Assembly (NCBI GenBank): GCA_022316685.1
Contig: JAKJHU010001324.1
Coordinates: 16,984 to 80,983, forward strand
DNA from: Progne subis subis
Taxonomy: Eukaryota; Chordata; Aves; Passeriformes; Hirundinidae
Reading direction: 5' to 3'
DNA: 64,000 bases
Numbering within the stretch: position 1 is the first letter of the stretch; each line of letters opens with the position of its first letter. The notes below the pieces were generated by a model. That model was not told the origin of the DNA, did no database searches, and saw only the letters and a program-made list of their open reading frames with translations. Positions 54,224 through 64,000 of this stretch are shown here, one piece after another. The translations under genes and the position numbers were made by a program.

Positions 54224-54250
<27 letters not shown>
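54224..54250. repeat. A27 homopolymer
   Basis: Uninterrupted A run preceded by 'catcaatt'. The 220 bp before it (about 54000-54220) are richer in GC than the surroundings and do not match CR1. A retroposed transcript ending in this A run is possible, but I could not identify it. Confidence 0.85.
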
Positions 54251-57200
54251 GTTAATAAAATATCTATAGATATACTTCTGTTTTCTGTTTATTTCACACT
54301 AATTAAATCACTTCCAAGGTTGCAGCAAGAACCACAAAATCCCACAGAATAAGCACTCAGGTAACACCAGTCTGAAGCAGCAATAAGAAACACTGACAGA
54401 TGCACCCTGTCCTGCTGTGATAGATTCACTTAAGCTACCTGTGTCATCATCAGCTATGTCAAATAAATTTTAATCAAAAGCTGAAACTTATGAACATATT
54501 ATATCTCTGCAGTTTTTTCTTGCTTTTGGGACCTAAGGACTGAAGCTTCTTTCTGAGCTCCTAGGAAATGGTATTGAGATTCCATATTTATTTATGTAGG
54601 CAGGGATTCTAGGCAGTTTTGACAAGGAGATAGGTCTGCAGCAACACAAAGAGTTAAGTGTGATTCACTTGCACCTGGTCTCCTATTGCTAATTAATCTG
54701 GCTTGCAATGTGCCTTGCTATTTTGCCACTTTTCCCAAGATTTCAATGACAAATGTCTGAATTGGGTAGATTATATTTTGGCATGTAAATTTGTCTAAAA
54801 TACGTTTTAGGTGAGGTTCTAAACATCCCTTTAGTGGTGACACAGCATTCTATAAATTACAGAATATGAACTGCTAAATATGAAATCAAATGCGTGATTC
54901 ATTGCGTTCATTAAAAAAGTTACACTTTTGCAGTCAAATATTTTATTTCCCAGAAAATGTTGAATGGCTGGCCAAATACAAGCAAGATATTTCCAGTGAG
55001 CCAGGACTGTAAAGCCTAATAAATAAAATATTAAACTTTAATCTGGTTTCTATTTCCACATCTTCACCAAGCTTGTAATAACAAAAAGTTCTAATACTAC
55101 ACTCTTGTCACTAAGACAGCTTTGACATAATTAAGAAATGCCCTTAGAGAAGGGATTCTTGAAAAACGCTGTTTAAGAGAGATATACCACTTTCCAGCCC
55201 GGTTTCCAAGTGTTTAGTGTCTTGGAGTACAATTATCTGGCAGGAGGGAATCTGCCTCCTAATGTATGCAGCCATGAGCAGCTGGCTGCAGAAGTGGTGT
55301 TGGCAGTAGTTTCAGCCACATGACTGTGCCTCTAGTCCGGGGAAATATGCCAGATGGCAGCCAAAGAAGAAAAACAGAAAGAAAATGGAACAAAAGAAAA
55401 TCATATCACCCAACAAAGAACCTCTCTTTCTTTTCCAGGTGAAGGTATAAATGTCATGATTACTGTTTCAGGAAGTGTATCTCCCGAGCTAACTGAATGA
55501 AGATGTAGTTCTGACAATGCAATAATTTAGCAAACTTTGTAATTATTTGATTATTCAATTTAATGCATATTATTGGCTGTACCATTTCTCCATAACACCC
55601 ACTTTATTTTGGAGTTTGCCATCTCTACAAAATTTTCTCCACAGAAAGGTTATACTCAGCAGATAGTCACTGAGCATTTCACAAATGGTGAAATAATTCA
55701 CATATGGTGGAGAAAGGCTTAATGATCAGCCAGGCAGATCCTGATGCCTCTGGAGAATGTTCTAAGTGGTCCTGGTGACCTGTCAGTGGAAGGTGTGTTT
55801 AGTATCTAGCAGGAATGAGTGTCATATAACAATTTTTTATTCATACATCTCGTTCACGTGCAGGCAATTTTGACAGGTGCTTTAGTTCTTCATCCATGTG
55901 TGACAGGATGTCGAGATCATGAAAAAAGCTCCTAAAGCTTCAATCTCCATTCTTCAGAGATTTCAGGAGGCTCTAAAGTGTCACTGTGCTGCTATTAGGA
56001 CACAGTTTTCACAGTCACATCAAGTGCTATTTTCCTGAGCAAATCTAAAAGCAGCAGGAAAACTGTAAACCTATTTGCATTTCAATAAGGGAGGTGTGCT
56101 TTAATTTAGAGAGACTCAAGGCTTTAAAATGAAAGGAAAAAAAAAAAAAAGAGAGGGGAAACAAAAATGAAAAGAGGTGAAGTTATCTGTGTGTTTCGGA
56201 AACAAAATAAATACATATGCTTTTTTTATGTATTGGAGTAGAAGAATGCTCATCTTTCTAAGAACAGTGTGGATACACATCCTTACAAAACTAAACAACC
56301 CTTCTTCTCCAGCCTGCAAGAAGTTATATAAATTGTGAAATGTTTTTGTGCTCTCCTGAGTCTGCTCTCTGCGAAGTACCCACTCCTGGCCTTGGTTCTA
56401 CCTCTAATGCTGTGAATATTTGTATTTCTGGTGTAGAGTGAATCAGAAGTATATCTACCAGCTCTTTTAGTCTACTTTTTTGTTTTTGTTCAGTTCAATT
56501 GCTGAAGTTTTAAGACATGGTTTATTTGATGGGACAGAATGAGAAGAGCTCTAAGTGACTGCATCGCATTCTGGATCTTTCTAGAAAAATTTCATTGTTT
56601 CAAGGCATATTTTCCCCTGCTCTAGGAAAACTTACATCAACCTGGATGTTCTGTTACCTTCTGAAAGCACACCCTGATGAGTAAAGAAACTCAATTCACT
56701 ATTTTTCTATAAGGTGGCATTATTAGTTTGCCTGTAAGGGGGATCAATATATCACAGAATCTCCCAAAAATTAAGCATGTAAATTAAAATATGATGGTCT
56801 ATTTAACCAATAGATTACTTCCCAAAAGAAACATTCTGGTTTTCCCAAAATATAAGAAAAAAGAAATATTAAATTTTGGCAAACATCACAATTTAAATGG
56901 TTTGCTGAACCATGTTCATCACAGAATGTGTAGACAGTGCTATCAGATACACAGTTTTAGAAACCAAAGTCCCTTGACATCAAATGGTTGAGTAACGTGA
57001 GCAGAACTGTCAGCTGACACAAACAAGGTTATTAAATTACATAGGCACTGAGTACCATAAAATTTTGTAGTAGATTTCTAAATTTAACCTACAGTGTGAA
57101 TGGAGCCATGGCAGTGACATGGCAATATATACATTAAGGATTTTTATTTCTCCTTTTGGAGACTTACAGTTAAATTAAACAGTAGTAAAGAATATGGCTC

Positions 57201-57500
57201 AAATTCAGTAATATGATTACAATGCTTTTTAAAAAACATTGTCTTCATCTTCATCCTACCTCTTAAAAGCTCTGCAGGACTGAAAAACAAACATGTAACA
57301 CTCTAGGGTAACAAAAAATTCATTCACACCTCCGGACTTTTGATAGAGGTTTCCTTGGTTTAATTAACAACTTTTAAGAATATTTTGTCTTTTCTACATT
57401 GAAAAATTAGAAAATATTCAGTATGTACATAATAATGAAAATAATCAGATCCTATATTAACATGTTACATGAAATAGGTTTCTTTTTGCCTCTAAGCATT

Positions 57501-57517
57501 GAGAGAGAGAGAGAGAG

Positions 57518-57564
<47 letters not shown>
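57501..57564. repeat. (GA)10(TAGA)11 compound microsatellite
   Basis: Ten perfect GA units (57501-57520) followed by eleven perfect TAGA units (57521-57564), then degenerate AGAAA/TAGATA units to about 57598. Perfect tetranucleotide runs of this length are usually polymorphic. It sits about 1.1 kb from the PDE4D8-type exon. Confidence 0.95.
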
Positions 57565-58686
57565 AAGAAACAGAAATAGAAATAGATATATAGATATAAA
57601 TTTGTAAAAGAAAAATAAGTAGCTTACTTTAAGTAAAAAGTCCCTTACAATAAGATTTCTTAAGGGAATTTCAACTGGACTCTATGATCTGATTTTGAAC
57701 AGATACCATCTTTTTATTTTCTATTCTAATATCCTTAACTGTTATTATTCTTTTTGTCATAAAACTAGCTCACACTATGTTAACAGATTAACTTTTACAA
57801 AAAAAATAGTGAGAGAAGTTGGATAGTTCACCTAGTCAGTGCTTCTTAACAATACTCACCTATACAATGTTTGCTATCAGTAATCCTACAGAAAGCATTT
57901 ATCTTCATTTTGTATTGTATATGCGAACAAATCAATTTGAATGTTGCATTGATTAAAAAGTTGTTATTAAGATGACATGTGGTAAGTTTTTTAATTAATG
58001 ATATGCAAATGGGAGGACTGTAAGAATTTTTACTTGAAAATATACATGAATCTGTTATAAATAAATATAAAGAAGTTGAAGAACAAATATTGGTTCAATT
58101 GCCAAAAACAATGTGAAAGATAATAGAAATCAAGCATTGCTGATGCTATTTTTAAACAATAGTTTAGGAAAAATATACAATTTGTGTTTTTCTCATTTGC
58201 TATACTTTCAAAAATGTTTAACACAAAAATAATTAACAAATATGATTTTCCAGCAAAAGCTTCACAGCTATAAATATTAATTCAGGTTTGATATTCTGTA
58301 TCTGTGTGTCATATTTTTAATTAAATATGCTAACTTGTAATAAGTATTGAGAATTCTTATAATTATTTTCATAAGAACACTGACATAATCATTAATCTAC
58401 CTTTTCTCCCAACCTGGTGTGCCAAAAATATTCAAAGTATCATTTACTTGAAAAGTGCAGTTTCACACACTTCCATGATCACTTGTTCAGAGTATTTTTT
58501 CTTACTCAGAAACAATACCTGTTTTTCTGATAGACAATGTTTAGCAAAACATTTACAAGCCCAATAGAGTAACAATTAGTAATTTCCAATTTTTTTATAG
58601 ACTCGAATCCTCTAGAAGAAAAGAAAATATCCACAGTTGCAACTGTTACCACAGTCAATAGCACCATAAGCCACTAGAAGAGATAC

Positions 58687-58775
58687 CTGTAGGACTTCAA
58701 AAAGCGAAATCTCATCTTATTTCTTGGAGATGGACGAGGCATATAGGCTCCAAAAGGATCCCACAGGAAGGCCAT
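58687..58775 (-). CDS. PDE4D: PDE4D8-type isoform-specific first coding exon
   Basis: Alternative first coding exon. On the minus strand ATG (G at +4) opens 29 codons plus two bases, followed by a donor gtatct. The translation is MAFLWDPFGAYMPRPSPRNK followed by MRFRFLKSY and the first two bases (AG) of a Ser codon. As I recall it, human PDE4D8 begins MAFVWDPLGATVPGPSTRAK and ends LRFSKSYS before FDVDNG. Length (30 residues), frame, the MAF.WDP.GA start and the KSYS end all agree, while the middle has diverged. Joined to the shared exon, AG|T gives Ser and the reading continues FDVDNG. The basic Arg/Lys-rich second half is kept and may serve targeting (inference). The upstream UTR and promoter lie to higher coordinates. 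No other PDE4D first exon was recognised between here and the right edge. Confidence 0.95.
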
Positions 58776-61700
58776 GGGAAAAGCTAATTCTAAAACTGTT
58801 TAATAGGTATATCCCAGAGGGGACACAGGACAGTAGTGCTGGAAGTGCCCCACACTAATCATGAAGCACTCGTAACTGCGTAAGGGTATGTCCTTTTCCT
58901 ATGGTATGCTTTGGCAGAGATGTGGCTGGCTGAGAGCACAAGCTAAAGGGATAACTGGGATTTCCTGCTGCGTGAGGCTTGCCCTTTGCATAAACATCTC
59001 CTATATTCAGGGCTCTTATCGCATTATTCAAGTGAGAACTCTTATGGTAAACCCTTAGATAGTTACAGCAGCCACTAAAGACCACAGAACTATGGAGCTA
59101 AGGGAGACCAGAAATAGCCAATGCTCTCATTATTCACTGCTGCCCAGACAAAACCCCTCAAATACCTTAACAGTCTGTTGAAAGTATTTTTAATATGGGT
59201 TATATTTGAACAACCTGTTCAAACTGATATCAGGCAGCTAAGAGTATGGAGAGGAAAAAAAGCCAAATTAACAAAAAAACCACCCCAAATTAAAATCTGC
59301 TGCATCTCTCAATGCATGCCCCCAGCACAGCAAGGAGCTGGTAAACAGGGAGTAAAACTGCTGCTGGAAACATGATCACAAGTCCCTCAATTGCCTCTTT
59401 GTTTAATTCTTGACTCTTTTCAAGTGTGTCTTCCATCCCCACAGTTTCTTAAGAGAATCAATTTATAACATTAAGCAGCTTTCCCGAGAGGGCTTAATGA
59501 TCTACAAGAGATCAGCCACTCTAAGAAAGCATGTCTCAGTCTGCCAGATAATTTTCAGGCCTCTTTGCAGCTTTTCTCGATGACATTACTCCTGCGCTGA
59601 ATTACCACCAGTGACGTTGAGAACTGAACTCAGATTCCTCCTACCTGAGGTCATTCAAGTTCAGTGTCTTTTTGTTGTTTGTTTGGCTGGCTGAGTTTGC
59701 ACTTATTTTTGTTTTATTATTTATTTTTTATTCAAGTCTCAACTTTTGCATGCAATGTTTCAGCCTGCCTTTAGCAGTTAAAGCAAGTGGCTCTCAAGGT
59801 GGCTATGATCTCTGAACACTGGTAGGCAGAGTATTCTCCCCTTCCAGTGATCTTGAAACAAAATAAATGCAGACATTTCTATTAATAAGAAATGTGATCA
59901 AGAAGAAATTGAATAACCAGAGCAAGTTTAAAGATAAAAATTTAGAATTACTCAGGGCTTTACCATAAAACTTTAAAGACTTAGAAAAATTAATTTCTAG
60001 GTATACATTATGACTATCCACCAATTATCTGATAAAATGTACTGTTTTGTGGTAAAGTGTACTATGAGTAAGTACACTCTTCAGAAAGATTGTAAATGTA
60101 CTATAACTGGCTATATATTTCTTCTTGGAGGAACCATTTTTCTTCTTTTACACTGACAAATGTAACACAGCATCCACTGACAATATCTTCACATCATAAG
60201 TTTTCAATATGTGGGATTCATATGTGAAAGCCTGAAATAGGCAAAAAGTATATTTTTTAATTTGAGCAGTTAAAATAGAGATTATATAATTGAGTTAAAA
60301 TAATGTAGCAACTAATTTTCAAAGGAATGGATTGAAATCATTCCAACAGCGGTTAGTAAGGTGCCCTCTAAGTATCATAAGCTATAGTCCTTCAAAATCA
60401 TGGTATCATTAAAGTCTGACTGATTAATAGACCACTTTAAGTATGCCTGAATAATACTGAATGTGAGCATTGCCCAGATCGATATTTCTCCTCTTGCAAA
60501 TAAAGCCAGGATAGGCTGTATTTTTATAATTTTATCCTAAGTATCTTGATATTGCCAGGTATTTTTCTTTTTCACATTCTGTTTCTAAAACTGATTGGTA
60601 CAACACATTAATGCAACAGGAATATATGTCTTTTTATTTATTTTAATAAAGAAAACTGAACCAAATAATATGAACACATTTACTGTGAGCTTTCCTTCCT
60701 CCTTGATGTCTTTCATTCACTGTAGCATTATATCTTCTAATGAAGGCAACCACAATAAGGTCACAGAAATAAGCTTCTAAGAAGATTACTAAAGACTAAA
60801 TTTATACCTTGATATCAAAACCACTTAATGTCACTGTGTAGTGGCATGCAGTAAATCACTGTACCAAAACATGCCAGAGTACTTACAGAAACTCAAAGAA
60901 ATGAAGGAGCAAATAAGTCTGTAGTACACTTTGACTTTTACAGAGAAGTAGCTAGAGCGTTCCAGCCATTTCCCTTTCCTTTCAGACCAAAACAAAACAT
61001 TTCTAGAAACATTCAAATAACATAAAACGCTTTGACATGAAGTTGCAGCTTTTTAGAACTGCTTGTCTTTGAAAAAGTAACCCAATATTATGAGTAAACA
61101 AATTCATAGTTTTATATAAAAGAGGCGTAACCAATCATTTCATTCAGTGATAATCCAGACTTCTTACAGAAATGAACACTAATAGATATTGTGGTGCCAT
61201 ATCTTTGACATTCTATGCAGTTTAGTGATTGCAACTTTTGCTCTACATTTTTTGACAGATTGTGCAACATCAGTCCCACACTCCCAGCTGGCCAATGGTA
61301 CCCCTGTAGTGTGCTACGATAGCTTCAGGTTTACGGGATCCACAAAAGGTGAATTTAGAAACATTTTCACTATTCTCCCACACATGTCAACTACTACTTT
61401 ATACAGTAAAGTTTCATGTAAATAAATAGCAAAATAATACTCAGCATAATTAAAAATTTGAAACTTAAAGCAATAATGAGCATATAAACCCATTAGACTT
61501 TATTTTGGTCAGTTGAAGTCAGGTAAGTGTAAAACACCCTGTAAGTAACTAGGTCTGGTCATAAGTATAAATACCCTCACAGACACGTTATACTTTCCTA
61601 CTTTAGCAGTTGAAGTATTGGTAGATGTAGGAAGCAGAATAAAAAAACTATGAGGATACTCTTAAGTTGAGGCTTTCCTGCATCCTCCCCTTGTGGCTCC

Positions 61701-61859
61701 TGCACCATCATGCTCCTTTTCTGGGCAGCCTTCCCAAAGCCTGTATCCTCTGCATGGTTCTATTGCATGCAGCGTTGTACTTTGAGAAAAAGGATGTTAC
61801 AGTTCATATTGTGATAAAAGCAATGACGTGGCTGAGTTGGGATCTTCTGGTCAAACTAT

Positions 61860-62900
61860 AGCAAAAGAGGGAACTGCATGGACAGTTGAAGCTAGGATGA
61901 TGCACAGGAAGAATACAGAGAAGGATGATTATTTAGGATGCAGTCAGAAGACCAAGGCAAAGCTGGAGCAGAACTGGGCAGGGAACACAAAGAATACCAA
62001 GAAGGCCTTCTATGGGAATATTAACCAGAAAAGGAAGTTCAAAGAAGGACTAATGGTCCCTTTTGAACAGGCTGTAAAACTGTAACAAGGATGAAGAAAA
62101 GGCTGAGGTACTCAGCAATATTTTTGCTCTGGGCTTCAGTGATAGCCTCTCTTCCCACACTTCTCAAATGGATGGACAGGAGGATGGGGACTGGGGGAGC
62201 AAAGATTTGTGACCACCTGAATGCACATAAGTCAATGGGACCCAGTGAGATGCATCCCATAGCCCTGAGGGAAATGACTGATGTAGGGGCCAAGACACTC
62301 TGCATGATGTTTGAAAAGTTATGGTAGTCAAGTGAAGTCCCAGGAGACTGGAAAAGGGGAAATATTTTACTCATATTTTAAAAGGGTAGAAAGGAAGACT
62401 CTGGAAGTACCAACCTGTCAGCCACCACAGGAAGGACATGGACCTGTTAGAGCAGGTCCGGAGAAGGACACGAGGATAATAAGAGGGATGGAACACATTA
62501 CTGAGGAAAGACCGAGATAATTGTGCTTGTTCAACTTGGAAAACAGAAGGTTTTGGGTGACCTTAAATTAACTGAAAGGAACTATTAGGAAGACACCATG
62601 CACAAGAGCATGTAGTGACAGGACAAGAGGACAGGAAAGGTTTAAAACTGAAAGAGAGCAGGTTTAGATTAGGTGTTAAGAGGAAGTTCTTCGCTGTGAG
62701 GCTGGTGCAGCAGTAGAACAGGTTGCCCAGGGAAGTTGTGAATGCTGCATCCCCGGAAGTGTTCAAAGCCAGACTGGACGGAGCTCTGACTAACCTGGTC
62801 TAATGGAAGCTGTCCATGGCCATGGCAGGGAGGTCTGAACTAGATGATGTTCAAGGTCCCTTCCAACTCAAATCATTCTATGTTTCTATAGTTCTATGAT
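61860..62900 (+). mobile_element. CR1 LINE, about 1.04 kb, sense on plus strand, with internal deletions
   Basis: Sense-oriented CR1 with pieces of ORF2 and the 3' UTR. The upstream part reads LEQNWAGNTKNTKKAFYGNI then NQKRKFKEGL, which corresponds to the segment before the reverse transcriptase in CR1 ORF2. Further on, SEVPGDWKRGNILLIFKRVE corresponds to the RT motif around 'P.DW..ANV.PIFKKG'. The text then jumps to the 3' part ('acaagagcatgtagtgacag', 'cagggaagttgtgaatgctg', 'ggtcccttccaactcaaatc') and ends in 'ttctatgtttctatagttct'. The jumps mean internal deletions; stops and frameshifts make it dead. Left boundary is approximate. Confidence 0.9.
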
Positions 62901-63990
62901 ATAAACTCCGTAGTGTTTTTTAAAAAATTCCTATTTATCAGCAACTGGAAACTCGGTAAGAGTTCAAACTGAGGTCATTACAAAAGGCAGGACGGTTTAC
63001 ATTAGCATACAGCATTTTACAGAGGCTTCTCTCAGAGTTATCCCTCCTGTTTTCAAACACTGTCTTAACGCTTAGTTAGACACCTCCAAACAAAATGCCA
63101 CTGAATTTTGTACAGCCAGAATCAAATATTTACCCACTATTTCAAAGATACATCTTGCACAATTAAACTTAAATAATTAAATTCATGTAAATTTTGTTAT
63201 GGACTAGATATTTTCCCATCTTTTATGCTCTCTGTCTTGCTATCAAGACAAATGAAACACAGCCTTCAAAATAAGAATTAGGAGGGAAAAAACTGAATAT
63301 AGGATAAATGTACATTCTAATTTTCCTCAGCACAATGATAGTGTTTATTTTCATGTGGAGATACCTCAATAAAAGTTTATGCTGGAAAGCTAAAAAATAT
63401 GTAAGGCCTAGAATTAAATAAAATTATTTTCTATAGTTCATCTAGTTTTTAGATAACTTCAAGCTTATTTAAAAAACCAAAAATTCTCCTAACTTCCATT
63501 TTTTACATTACTCCTGTTCAGAATATTATAATTCATAACTGAGATATTTTCCCCCATAATAAGTATCCTGAAATTCAAAGTATACTTTTTTCCACCTGAA
63601 AAGAAAAGGTCACACTAAACAAAAAACCCCACCCAAATCTGACTGAGCTGTAGACTGAAAACCTGAACTTTCAACCCCTTCAAAAAGCAAGCAAATTTTC
63701 TTCAGTATTTCATTTTTTCCATCACTGATCTATTTTAACACTTCAGGGAGTCTGAATATATATTATTTCTGATACCAACTTGCCCTATTAAAGTGTGTGA
63801 AGTAAAATAAATCACAAGTTATTTAATTTGGGACAAAGTATATATAAGAAAAGGCGCTTTCTTTCTGTATTTTGTTACTTTTAATAGTCTGTCCAAGACT
63901 ACTATCTCTTTGCACTGCAAATGCTTTCTGATTATTATTACTTATCACCCCTTCTTGGCTTTAGTGATTAATCCTGAAGTCCTTGTGTCG

Positions 63991-64000
63991 GGGGGGGGGG
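63991..64000. repeat. Terminal G run
   Basis: The last ten bases of the window are all G, cut by the window edge. It may be a real G tract or a sequencing or assembly artefact next to a gap. Confidence 0.8.

Larger units (their letters stand above)
32923..58686 (-). other. PDE4D: PDE4D intron between D8-type and D9-type first exons
   Basis: About 25.8 kb of mostly AT-rich sequence. It holds a 1.2-kb CR1 (41.1-42.3 kb), a shorter CR1 (49.7-50.0 kb), three T-rich tracts within 900 bp (38.07-38.94 kb), a 23-bp tandem duplication (39105-39150), a 27-A run (54224-54250) and a GATA microsatellite (57.5 kb). No PDE4D exon was recognised here. The plus strand carries several exon-like segments between 36.2 and 54.0 kb, described under findings and not annotated as a gene because each is within what chance allows. 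Confidence 0.78.
58776..64000 (-). other. PDE4D: 5' flank of the PDE4D8-type exon and more PDE4D intron (partial)
   Basis: Sequence upstream of the D8-type start codon. For isoforms starting further upstream it is intron; for D8 it must include the 5' UTR and promoter. There is no CpG island. One CRE half-site (TGACGT, 59612-59617) lies about 840 bp upstream of the ATG; a single half-site is not meaningful on its own. An exon-like segment at 61259-61348 on the plus strand and a sense CR1 (61.86-62.90 kb) are the only other features noted. The window ends in a G run that may be an assembly artefact. Confidence 0.7.

Noticed and set aside
59612..59617. CRE half-site TGACGT upstream of the D8-type exon
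   Set aside because: A single six-base match in several kilobases is expected by chance; not annotated as a regulatory site.

Overview
The window looks like part of a bird genome, on three grounds. It is AT-rich, it contains several copies of the CR1 LINE family that dominates avian and reptilian genomes, and it carries three exons whose translations match known parts of one vertebrate gene, PDE4D (cAMP-specific 3',5'-phosphodiesterase 4D). PDE4D lies on the Z chromosome in birds (established knowledge, not visible here). The gene runs on the minus strand, so its transcription goes from high to low coordinates.

Layout in transcription order (right to left). The rightmost coding piece, 58687-58775, is the isoform-specific first coding exon of the PDE4D8-type long isoform. 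About 25.8 kb further on, 32858-32922 is the first coding exon of the PDE4D9-type isoform. About 26.2 kb further on, 6470-6661 is the shared 192-bp exon that both first exons splice to. It encodes the start of the region common to long isoforms, including the PKA site RRESF at the entrance to UCR1. Both first exons end two bases into a codon and the shared exon supplies the third base, so each join is in frame (AG|T gives Ser for D8, TG|T gives Cys for D9). The 3' continuation (rest of UCR1, UCR2, catalytic domain) lies beyond the left edge. The PDE4D3, D4, D5 and D7 first exons were not found and presumably lie beyond the right edge.

Everything else, more than 99% of the window, is intronic or promoter-flanking sequence. 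It holds at least six CR1 fragments, mostly 5'-truncated (14.1, 15.6, 20.0, 41.1-42.3, 49.7 and 61.9-62.9 kb). It also holds many A/T-rich simple repeats, a (GA)n(TAGA)n microsatellite at 57.5 kb, a (CCAAA)n repeat at 27.0 kb, two G-runs and a GC-richer island at 30.9-31.3 kb. I saw no tRNA, rRNA, CRISPR or prokaryotic feature, and no complete protein-coding gene.

The most interesting unexplained signal is a series of exon-like segments on the plus strand, antisense to PDE4D, between 36.2 and 54.0 kb. Their splice phases agree and together they stay open for about 335 codons without resembling a family I recognise. ORFs of the individual lengths are expected by chance in this base composition, so this is a hypothesis and not an annotation.
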